Assembly (NCBI GenBank): GCA_903941145.1 | Contig: CAJANQ010000452.1 | Coordinates: 1 to 7,808, forward strand | Reading direction: 5' to 3' | Length of the DNA stretch: 7,808 nucleotides | Source of the DNA: an uncultured Actinomycetes bacterium | GTDB taxonomy: Bacteria; Actinomycetota; Acidimicrobiia; Acidimicrobiales; Microtrichaceae | In this document: positions 1-5,429 of the stretch, piece after piece | How the letters are laid out: every line of letters begins with the position of its first letter | How positions within the stretch are numbered: the first letter of the stretch is position 1 | Made by a program: the position numbers and the translations under genes | The notes under the pieces: generated by a model | Databases searched by the model: none | What the model was told of the DNA's origin: nothing | Seen by the model: the letters and a program-made list of their open reading frames with translations, nothing else

Positions 1-156
1 AGGTGGAGTCCGGTCGGCACGCTGAGGAGCGGATCAAGCGACCCGTGCTGTTCGGCGAGTGCGGGGTTCCTGAACTTACCTACGAGGTTGATGCGGTCGA
101 CGTCGAGCGGGCGGCTGCAGCTGCCCTTCAAGGGCATCCTGCTGATCGGCTACTAG
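1..156 (+). CDS. Possible 3' end of an unidentified gene, frame interrupted (uncertain)
   Basis: I do not recognise this stretch. The plus frame starting at base 3 reads as plausible protein (residues such as RIKRPVLFGECGVPEL and then YEVDAVDVER) up to about base 108, with a strong excess of G at first codon positions. The frame starting at base 1 is unconvincing at first, but its last 14 codons (RLQLPFKGILLIGY, then TAG at 154-156) end almost entirely in G or C. Removing one G from the GGG run near 108-111 would join the two into one continuous frame ending just before the rsgA stop codon (157), a tail-to-tail arrangement. This could be a pseudogene, a sequencing error, or coincidence. A minus-strand ORF with ATG at 140 running off the left edge is an alternative, since the same bases give it C-rich third positions. 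Function unknown. Confidence 0.25.
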   Translation, partial: RWSPVGTLRSGSSDPCCSASAGFLNLPTRLMRSTSSGRLQLPFKGILLIGY

Positions 157-1248
157 CTACTCGGGGTCATCCGCGTTGCGGTCGTCGCGGCGCTGGGCCT
201 TGCGGCGGGCGCGCTGGTTGCCCTGACGCTCGGTATCGCGGTCCATGACCTCCATGCCGGCCTCGAGCGACTCGAGCTCGGCAATGAGCTCGTGCCACAT
301 CTCGACCCGGGCAGGGTCGAGGTCGCCCGACGCCACTCCGGCCAAGATTCCGCAGCCTGGCTCGGTGCGGTGGGTGCAGTCGTCGAACCGGCACTCCTCG
401 GCGAACGGCTGCAGGTCGGCGAACGCCTGCTCCAGTCCTTCGTCGGCGGCCCACAGCCCGACGCCACGGATACCGGGCGTGTCGATCACCAGGTCGCCGC
501 CCGGCAGCGCCACGATCTGACCGGCAGTGGTGGTGTGCCGGCCACGGCGGTCGCCCTCACGCACCTCGGCAGTGAGCTGCACCTTCCGACCGGCCAATGC
601 GTTGACGAGCGACGACTTCCCGGCGCCGGACGCGCCGAGCAGCGCCACGACGTGCGGCGGGCGGTCCTCGTCGTCGCCGAGCGCTTCGTGCAGCTCGGTC
701 AGGCCGCCGTCGGTCCGCGCCGACATGCAGACCACCTGCACGTCGGGGGCCCAGGCCGCGGCCAGCTCGCGGCCGGCGGCTGCTGCTTCGGCCGAGACGA
801 GGTCCGTCTTGGTGAGCACGACCACCGGCTTGGCGCCCGACTCCCAGGCCAGCACGAGTTCGCGGGCCAACCGAGGCGCGTTCACTCCGGTGTCGAGACC
901 TTGCAGCACGAGCACGATCCCCATGTTCGACGCGAGCGCACGGGACAGGACCTGCACCTGGTCGCGGCCGACGCCGGGGGAGCGGCGCTCAAAGACGGTG
1001 CGACGGGGGAGGATCGTCTCGATGCGGCCGGCCTCGGCGTCCAGGCCGACCATGTCGCCGACGACGACACGGCGGACTGCCTTTGCCGCGACGACCAGCG
1101 CGTCGTGGCCGTCGTGCGAGGACGCCGTGATGCCGCCCTTGTCGATGCGCACGACACGGGCGGGAACCAGTCCGGCGGCCGGTCCGGACTCCGACCATGC
1201 GGCGGCCCACTCCTGGTCCCAACCGGGCGGGGTCTGGTCCTGCTGCAC
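157..1248 (-). CDS. rsgA: Ribosome small-subunit-dependent GTPase A (RsgA/YjeQ family)
   Basis: RsgA is a cytoplasmic GTPase that checks late maturation of the 30S subunit. Numbering from GTG at 1248 (363 aa), the protein shows the OB-fold region (about 25-90), then the circularly permuted G motifs that define the family: G4 TKTD (146-149), G5-like SARTDGGL, G1 P-loop GASGAGKSS (205-213), G2 GRHTTT (236-241) and G3 DTPG (256-259). The zinc knuckle follows, with Cys286, Cys291, His293 and Cys299. The tail is rich in Arg and Lys, as expected for rRNA contact. G4 is TKTD and not the usual NKxD. The start is uncertain. The frame extends to a TTG at 1281, but the extra 11 residues look non-coding, and a possible -10 box (TACCGT, minus strand, 1288-1283) would start the transcript downstream of that TTG. 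Neither start has a Shine-Dalgarno sequence. The gene diverges from ppx. Confidence 0.95.
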   Translation of the reverse strand: MQQDQTPPGWDQEWAAAWSESGPAAGLVPARVVRIDKGGITASSHDGHDALVVAAKAVRRVVVGDMVGLDAEAGRIETILPRRTVFERRSPGVGRDQVQVLSRALASNMGIVLVLQGLDTGVNAPRLARELVLAWESGAKPVVVLTKTDLVSAEAAAAGRELAAAWAPDVQVVCMSARTDGGLTELHEALGDDEDRPPHVVALLGASGAGKSSLVNALAGRKVQLTAEVREGDRRGRHTTTAGQIVALPGGDLVIDTPGIRGVGLWAADEGLEQAFADLQPFAEECRFDDCTHRTEPGCGILAGVASGDLDPARVEMWHELIAELESLEAGMEVMDRDTERQGNQRARRKAQRRDDRNADDPE

Positions 1249-1258
1249 GTCCCGATGG

Positions 1259-1280
1259 TGCCACGAAGCGGCACGTGGCA
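1259..1280. promoter_or_regulatory. Operator-like inverted repeat upstream of ppx
   Basis: TGCCAC (1259-1264) and GTGGCA (1275-1280) form a perfect 6-bp inverted repeat with a 10-base spacer. A second pair, GTGCC (1258-1262) and GGCAC (1270-1274), is nested within it. The repeat covers the -35 region expected for the ppx promoter and the 5' end of rsgA, so a bound protein could affect both genes. Short inverted repeats are common by chance in GC-rich DNA, so this is a weak call. Confidence 0.2.
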
Positions 1281-1286
1281 AGACGG

Positions 1287-1292
1287 TAGGGT
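1287..1292 (+). promoter_or_regulatory. -10 box (TAGGGT) for ppx, leaderless geometry
   Basis: TAGGGT matches the actinobacterial TAnnnT -10 pattern and lies at -12 to -7 relative to the A of the ppx ATG (1299). This is the spacing at which transcription starts on the start codon itself. No -35 hexamer is evident. The AGGG inside it, 7 bases before the ATG, could instead act as a weak ribosome binding site, so the leaderless reading is likely but not certain. The box overlaps by two bases a possible minus-strand -10 (TACCGT, 1288-1283) for rsgA. Confidence 0.45.
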
Positions 1293-1298
1293 CGCCGA

Positions 1299-2879
1299 AT
1301 GCTGGCGGCGCGGGTCGACGAGTCTGGTCGGGAGGGTTCGTCCGACGTCCTCGCCGCGATCGACATCGGTACCAACTCGGTGCACATGGTGATCGCCCGC
1401 ATCGCGGCCAACGACCGGTTCGAGGTCGTCACCCGCCAGAAGGAGATGGTCCGCCTGGGCTCCGGCCAGGGCGAGATGAAGCACCTCGAGGCCGACGCCA
1501 TCGACCGCGGCGTCGCGGCGCTCGCCCGCTGCCGGTCGCTCGCCGACTCGTTCGGCGCCGAGATCAAGGCCGTCGCCACGTCGGCCGTGCGGGAGGCCCG
1601 CAACGCCAAGGAGTTCACCGACCGGGCGCTGGCCGAGGCCGGTGTCGAGGTCAACGTCATCTCCGGCCAGGAGGAGGCCCGGCTCATCCACCTGGGGGTG
1701 CTGCAGGCCCTCCCGGTGTTCGATCAGCGGCTCGTCCTGTTCGACGTGGGCGGCGGCTCCACCGAGGTGGTGTTCGCCACCGGGCTCGACGAACGGCTGG
1801 CCCGGTCCCTCAAGGTCGGTTCGCTCCGCATGACCCGTCGCTTCTTCCCGGACGGCCTGGTCGAGGGCGACGCGCTGGAGCGCAGCCGCCGCTATGTGGC
1901 CGACCGCCTGGCCCAGACCGTGCACGAGGCCGGCGACCTGGCCCACGATGTGGCGGTTGCGAGCTCGGGCACCGCCGAGGCCGTCGTGGCCATGGCGCTC
2001 GCCGCCTCGCACGAGTCCGTCCCGCAGTCGTTCAACGGGACCGTCGTGACCCGCCGGCAGATCAGCGAGGTCGTGGAATCTCTCGCGACGGTCGCCACGC
2101 CCGAGGAGCGGCGGAAGCTCCCGGGGGTCGACCCGGCACGCGCCGACATCCTCCTCGGCGGCGCCGTGATCATCGAGCAGGTGTGCAAGGCGTTCGGCAT
2201 CAAGGAGCTGACCGTCTCGGAGTACGCGCTGCGCGAGGGCGTGCTGTTCTCGATGCTCGAGGGCAACCGGGTCCAGCTGTCCGACCTGCGGCAGTCGTCG
2301 GTGTTCCATCTCATGGAGCTGTGCGACGACGGGCCGGACCACTCCGTGCACGTCGAGCGCCTGTCGCTCCAGCTTTTCGACTCGCTCCGCAAGCCGCTCG
2401 GCCTCGAGCGCCCGGCCCGGGACCTGCTCTCGGCCGGCGCGCTCCTGGCCAACACGGGGCTCTTCGTGGCCCACTCGGGCCACCACAAGCACTCGTACTA
2501 CGTGATCCGCAACAGCGAGCACCTCAAGGGGTACACCGACCGCGAGATCGAGATGGTCGCCCAGATCGCTCGGTACCACCGCAAGAGCCCACCGTCGGAG
2601 GACAAGCACTCAGAGTTCGCGGCGCTCGCCGAGGTCGACCGGGCCACGGTGCGCGGCTGCGCAGCGATCCTGCGGGTGGCGGTGGGTCTCGACCGCAACC
2701 ACGACGGCGCGGTCGCTCAGGTCGAGGTGTCCAAGGACGACCCGGTGGTCATCACGGTCCGGCCGCAGGACGCCCTGGGGCCGGACCATGACCTGGCGTT
2801 CGAGTGCTGGTCGGCCAACGAGCGCACTGCGCTCCTGGCGTCGCTGCTCGGGGTGACCGTCGAGGTCCGTCAGGCCTGA
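1299..2879 (+). CDS. ppx: Ppx/GppA-family phosphatase (exopolyphosphatase / pppGpp phosphohydrolase)
   Basis: This family hydrolyses terminal phosphates from inorganic polyphosphate and/or converts pppGpp to ppGpp in the cytoplasm, linking phosphate storage to the stringent response. The 526-aa protein has the ASKHA-fold catalytic region at about 17-315: the phosphate-1 loop AIDIGTNS (20-27), the SGQEEARL segment with the expected catalytic Glu125/Glu126, and the phosphate-2 loop DVGGGST (149-155). The motif EYALREG closes the second lobe. The C-terminal half is an HD-like helical domain with HSGHHKHS (392-399) and RYHRKS (425-430). Its HD/HN position reads Ala384-Asn385, so metal binding there is doubtful. 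The length is close to that of long Ppx proteins with the C-terminal domain. ATG at 1299 is the only good start, as no in-frame alternative lies close to the phosphate-1 loop. Sequence alone does not say whether polyphosphate or pppGpp is the main substrate. The gene is convergent with greA. Confidence 0.92.
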   Translation: MLAARVDESGREGSSDVLAAIDIGTNSVHMVIARIAANDRFEVVTRQKEMVRLGSGQGEMKHLEADAIDRGVAALARCRSLADSFGAEIKAVATSAVREARNAKEFTDRALAEAGVEVNVISGQEEARLIHLGVLQALPVFDQRLVLFDVGGGSTEVVFATGLDERLARSLKVGSLRMTRRFFPDGLVEGDALERSRRYVADRLAQTVHEAGDLAHDVAVASSGTAEAVVAMALAASHESVPQSFNGTVVTRRQISEVVESLATVATPEERRKLPGVDPARADILLGGAVIIEQVCKAFGIKELTVSEYALREGVLFSMLEGNRVQLSDLRQSSVFHLMELCDDGPDHSVHVERLSLQLFDSLRKPLGLERPARDLLSAGALLANTGLFVAHSGHHKHSYYVIRNSEHLKGYTDREIEMVAQIARYHRKSPPSEDKHSEFAALAEVDRATVRGCAAILRVAVGLDRNHDGAVAQVEVSKDDPVVITVRPQDALGPDHDLAFECWSANERTALLASLLGVTVEVRQA

Positions 2880-2881
2880 GC

Positions 2882-2895
2882 CGGGCTGACGCCCG
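2882..2895. terminator. Short GC hairpin between convergent ppx and greA
   Basis: CGGGC (2882-2886) and GCCCG (2891-2895) can form a 5-bp stem with a TGAC loop. It fills almost all of the 16 bases between the ppx stop (2877-2879) and the greA stop (2896-2898). Its position suits a terminator working in both directions. There is no T run on either side, so classic Rho-independent termination is not supported, and the stem is short. Confidence 0.35.
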
Positions 2896-3369
2896 CTACT
2901 CGACGTGGGTGATGACGACGGACTGGGTCCCGCCCGGCGTCTCGAAGCTCACCGTGTCGCCCACGGCCTTGCCGATGAGCGCCTCGCCCATCGGTGAGGT
3001 GGGGGACACCACGTGCACGTCGTCGTCGGTGCGTTCCTCGATCGAGCCGAGCATGTACTTCTCGGCGTCGTCGGGGCCCTCGTCGTCGTAGTGGGCGGTC
3101 ACGACCGAGCCCACGTCGATCAGACCCTCGCCGCCGGCCTCCACGATCTCGTGGTGCTCGAGGATCGAGAAGATCCGGGCCACGCGGGCCTCCATCTTCG
3201 ACTTCTCCTCCTTGGCCGAGTGGTACTCGGCGTTCTCCTTGAGGTCGCCGTGCGAACGGGCCTCCTCGATGCGGTTGGCCAGCTCGATACGGCCCACGGT
3301 CCGGAGCTCTTCGAGCTCGGCGGCAAGGCGGTCGTAGGCGGCCTGGGTGAGTCGGTGGATCTCTGCCAT
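2896..3369 (-). CDS. greA: Transcription elongation factor GreA
   Basis: GreA enters the secondary channel of backtracked RNA polymerase and stimulates cleavage of the RNA 3' end, rescuing stalled complexes. The 157-aa protein has the family's normal length. Residues 1-75 form the antiparallel coiled coil. The acidic tip is GDLKENAEYH (41-50), where Asp42 and Glu45 are the residues expected to hold the catalytic magnesium. Residues 80-157 are the FKBP-like domain, with the typical SPMGEALIGKAVGDTV segment. The start is an ATG at 3369 with no Shine-Dalgarno sequence but a well-placed -10 box just upstream, so the mRNA is probably leaderless. The gene is transcribed alone, divergently from leuB and convergently with ppx. 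GreA is favoured over GreB by the GDLKENAEYH tip and its place as a single housekeeping copy in this window. Confidence 0.97.
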   Translation of the reverse strand: MAEIHRLTQAAYDRLAAELEELRTVGRIELANRIEEARSHGDLKENAEYHSAKEEKSKMEARVARIFSILEHHEIVEAGGEGLIDVGSVVTAHYDDEGPDDAEKYMLGSIEERTDDDVHVVSPTSPMGEALIGKAVGDTVSFETPGGTQSVVITHVE

Positions 3370-3375
3370 GCCGAG

Positions 3376-3381
3376 AGGGTA
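3376..3381 (-). promoter_or_regulatory. -10 box (TACCCT) for greA, leaderless geometry
   Basis: Read on the minus strand, TACCCT is followed by six bases (CTCGGC) and then the greA ATG, so the box lies at -12 to -7. The bases before the ATG are pyrimidine-rich and cannot act as a Shine-Dalgarno sequence. This makes a leaderless greA transcript the simplest reading. No clear -35 element is seen. Confidence 0.5.
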
Positions 3382-3413
3382 GCGAACCGGGCATGGGTCT
3401 CCGTGGGGTCTGC

Positions 3414-3422
3414 TGGTACGAT
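3414..3422 (+). promoter_or_regulatory. Extended -10 promoter (TGG-TACGAT) for the leuB operon
   Basis: TACGAT (3417-3422) fits TAnnnT and is preceded by TGG, which gives the TGn extended -10 motif that can make up for a poor -35 element; no good -35 is visible. The start of transcription would fall near 3428-3430, leaving a leader of about 29 bases before the leuB ATG. The leader contains CCCTCGAGGG (3438-3447), a perfect palindrome next to the ribosome binding site. Confidence 0.45.
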
Positions 3423-3442
3423 CGCCGGTCGCTCAGACCCTC

Positions 3443-3449
3443 GAGGGAG
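3443..3449 (+). promoter_or_regulatory. Ribosome binding site of leuB within a palindrome
   Basis: GAGGGAG lies 8 bases before the leuB ATG and is a good Shine-Dalgarno match. Its first five bases are the right arm of the palindrome CCCTCGAGGG (3438-3447). The palindrome has no loop as a simple hairpin, so it is more likely a protein site or chance than a stable RNA lock. Confidence 0.5.
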
Positions 3450-3457
3450 TTCTCTAC

Positions 3458-4453
3458 ATGACGCACAAGATCGGCGTGATCGGTGGCGACGGCATCGGCC
3501 CCGAGGTCCTCGCCGAGGCCCTCAAGGTGGTCGACGCCACCGGCGTGACCTACGAGCGCACCGACTACGACCTGGGCGCGCACCGCTACCTAGAGGACGG
3601 CACGGTCCTTCCCGACGAGGTCATGGCGGAGTGGCGTGGCATGGACGCACTCCTGCTGGGCGCCGTCGGCGACCCGGCCCCGGGCGTGGCCGCCCCTCCC
3701 GGGCTGGTCGAGCGCGGGATCCTGCTGCGCATGCGGTTCGAGCTGGACCAGTACATCAACCTGCGTCCGTTCAGGCTGCCGCCCCGCTGTGACTTCGAGG
3801 TGATCCGCGAGAACACCGAGGGCAGCTACGCAGGCGAGGGCGGGTTCCTGCGCAAGGGCACGCCGCACGAGATCGCGACCCAGGGCTCGGTCAACACCCG
3901 CATGGGCGTCGAGCGCTGCATCCGGTACGCGTTCGAGAAGGCCAAGGGCACCGAGCGCCAGCAGCTGCACCTGGTCCACAAGAAGAACGTCCTGACGTTC
4001 GCCGGCGACCTGTGGCAGCGCACGTTCGACATCGTCGCCGAGGAGTACCCGGAGGTCACCACCGGCTACGACCACGTCGACGCGGCCTGCATCCACTTCG
4101 TCGAGCGGCCCGAGCGGTACGACGTCGTGGTCACCGACAACCTCTTCGGCGACATCCTCACCGACCTGGGCGGCGCGATCGCCGGCGGTGTGGGCTACGC
4201 GGCGTCGGCCAACCTGAACCCGGCCCGCACCGGCCCGTCGATGTTCGAGCCCGTCCACGGCACCGCCCCCGACATCGCCGGTCAGCAGAAGGCCAACCCG
4301 GTGGCCGCCATCATCTCGGCCGGCCTCATGCTCGGGTTCCTCGGCGAGGCCGAGGCTGCGGCCAAGGTCGCCGCGGCGTGCGAGTCCCCCGAGCGGTACG
4401 ACGGCTCCACCTCCGAGATCGGCGACGCCATCGCTGCCGCCGTGCGCGGCTGA
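3458..4453 (+). CDS. leuB: 3-isopropylmalate dehydrogenase
   Basis: LeuB oxidises and decarboxylates (2R,3S)-3-isopropylmalate to 2-oxoisocaproate with NAD+, the third step specific to leucine. In the citramalate route it does the same to 3-methylmalate, giving 2-oxobutanoate for isoleucine. The 331-aa length matches the short form common in actinobacteria. Visible features are GDGIGPEV (10-17), substrate arginines Arg93 and Arg103 in LRMRFELDQYINLRP, Arg117, Tyr124 in the SYAGEGG segment, Lys175 in HKKNVL, metal-binding Asp208, Asp232 and Asp236 (the last two in NLFGDILTDLGG), and the NAD-binding loop HGTAPDIAGQQKANP (267-281). The ATG at 3458 has a strong ribosome binding site. The gene heads an operon with ilvE (61-base gap) and cimA. 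A related decarboxylating dehydrogenase (tartrate or D-malate) is possible on motifs alone but unlikely in this neighbourhood. Confidence 0.95.
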   Translation: MTHKIGVIGGDGIGPEVLAEALKVVDATGVTYERTDYDLGAHRYLEDGTVLPDEVMAEWRGMDALLLGAVGDPAPGVAAPPGLVERGILLRMRFELDQYINLRPFRLPPRCDFEVIRENTEGSYAGEGGFLRKGTPHEIATQGSVNTRMGVERCIRYAFEKAKGTERQQLHLVHKKNVLTFAGDLWQRTFDIVAEEYPEVTTGYDHVDAACIHFVERPERYDVVVTDNLFGDILTDLGGAIAGGVGYAASANLNPARTGPSMFEPVHGTAPDIAGQQKANPVAAIISAGLMLGFLGEAEAAAKVAAACESPERYDGSTSEIGDAIAAAVRG

Positions 4454-4468
4454 CGCAGGCGACCGCCA

Positions 4469-4498
4469 GCAAGAACTTCACGAGCACGAACTTCAACA
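4469..4498 (+). repeat. Two imperfect 15-bp tandem repeats in the leuB-ilvE spacer
   Basis: AGCAAGAACTTCACG (4469-4483) is followed directly by AGCACGAACTTCAAC (4484-4498); 12 of 15 positions agree, and GAACTTCA is identical in both. The repeats fill half of the 61-base gap between leuB and ilvE and are clearly richer in A and T than their surroundings. They may be a small duplication or a binding site in the mRNA leader of ilvE. Function unknown. Confidence 0.45.
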
Positions 4499-4503
4499 GA
4501 GAC

Positions 4504-4508
4504 AGGGA
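4504..4508 (+). promoter_or_regulatory. Ribosome binding site of ilvE
   Basis: AGGGA lies 6 bases before the ATG at 4515 and supports that start. It is a moderate Shine-Dalgarno match in a purine-rich context just downstream of the tandem repeats. Confidence 0.5.
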
Positions 4509-4514
4509 ACGAAG

Positions 4515-5429
4515 ATGCCCATTACCCCGACGAACAACATCTGGATGAACGGCGAGATGGTCCCGTGGGACCAGGCCAACGTCCACGTCCTCACGCACTC
4601 GCTGCACTACGGCATGGGCGTGTTCGAGGGCATCCGTGCCTACGAGACGGCCGACGGCCCGGGCATCTTCCGCCTGACCGAGCACATCATGCGGCTCAAG
4701 AACTCGGCGAAGATCATGGGCATGCCCCTCGAGTACTCCGTCGAGGAGATGGTCGAGGCCACCAAGGCCGTCGTGCGCGACTCGGGCCTTCCGTCCTGCT
4801 ACATCCGGCCGATCGCCTACTTCGGCTACGGCGAGATGGGCCTCAGCATCAAGGACTGCAAGGTCGACGTGGCCATCGCCTGCTGGCCGTGGGGCGCCTA
4901 CCTGGGCGACGACGCCGTGTCCAAGGGCGTGCGCATGAAGATCAGCACGTGGCTGCGCCACGACCACAACTCGATGCCGCCCGCGTCCAAGACCACGGGC
5001 AACTACGTGAACTCGTCGCTGGCCAAGATGGAGGCCATCAACGCCGGGTACGACGAGGCCATCATGCTGAACCCGGCCGGCATGGTCTCGGAGTGCACGG
5101 GCGAGAACATCTTCGTGGCCCGTGACGGCATCGTCATCACGCCGCCCACGTCCGCCGGCGCACTCGAGGGCCTGACCCAGGACACCGTCATGAACATCAT
5201 GGAGGACATGGGGATCTCCACCGGGTTCGGCGACCTGACGCGCTCCGACCTCTACGTCGCCGACGAGATGTTCGTCGTGGGCACCGCGGCCGAGGTCTCG
5301 GCCGTGAACTCGGTCGACGACCGCGACATCCCCTGCCCGGGCCCCATCACCACCGCCGTCGCCGAGCAGTACGCCAAGATCGTCCGCGGCCAGGTCGAGG
5401 AGTACCGCGACTGGGTGGAGCTCGTCTGA
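4515..5429 (+). CDS. ilvE: Branched-chain amino acid aminotransferase
   Basis: IlvE is a cytoplasmic PLP enzyme that transfers an amino group from glutamate to the 2-oxo acids of Val, Leu and Ile, the last step of their synthesis. The 304-aa protein is the usual length for the fold-type IV class. Visible residues are Arg60 (phosphate contact, in the FRLTEHIMRL segment), Lys159 in SKTTGNYVNS (the Schiff-base lysine, at the same number as in E. coli IlvE) and Glu193 at the start of ECTGENIFVARDG, the class IV signature. The PLP-phosphate loop GTAAEVSAV follows near 256-264. It lies between leuB and cimA, and its TGA overlaps the cimA ATG by one base. D-amino acid transaminase and aminodeoxychorismate lyase share the fold, but the N-terminal WMNGEMVPWDQANVHVLTHS segment and the operon context favour IlvE. 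Confidence 0.96.
   Translation: MPITPTNNIWMNGEMVPWDQANVHVLTHSLHYGMGVFEGIRAYETADGPGIFRLTEHIMRLKNSAKIMGMPLEYSVEEMVEATKAVVRDSGLPSCYIRPIAYFGYGEMGLSIKDCKVDVAIACWPWGAYLGDDAVSKGVRMKISTWLRHDHNSMPPASKTTGNYVNSSLAKMEAINAGYDEAIMLNPAGMVSECTGENIFVARDGIVITPPTSAGALEGLTQDTVMNIMEDMGISTGFGDLTRSDLYVADEMFVVGTAAEVSAVNSVDDRDIPCPGPITTAVAEQYAKIVRGQVEEYRDWVELV
5414..5420 (+). promoter_or_regulatory. Ribosome binding site of cimA inside ilvE
   Basis: GGTGGAG lies in the last codons of ilvE, 8 bases before the cimA ATG at 5429. The ilvE stop and cimA start share one base (TGATG, 5427-5431). Together they support re-initiation by the same ribosomes and fix the cimA start. Confidence 0.55.

Noticed and set aside
1..140. 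Minus-strand ORF starting with ATG at 140 and leaving the window
   Set aside because: It has C-rich third positions, but the ribosome binding site spacing is poor and the N-terminus matches nothing I know; kept only as an alternative in the first feature.
882..2609. Long minus-strand open frame antisense to ppx
   Set aside because: Mirror of ppx codon bias; no recognisable domain, and ppx has full catalytic motifs.
527..2791. Very long plus-strand open frame across rsgA and ppx
   Set aside because: It overlaps two genes with clear family motifs; its product is Arg/Pro/Ser-rich without motifs, as expected for a non-coding frame in GC-rich DNA.
3423..3457. Amino-acid attenuator or T-box in the leuB leader
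   Set aside because: The leader is about 29 bases, with no leader peptide, no T-box sequence and no terminator hairpin.
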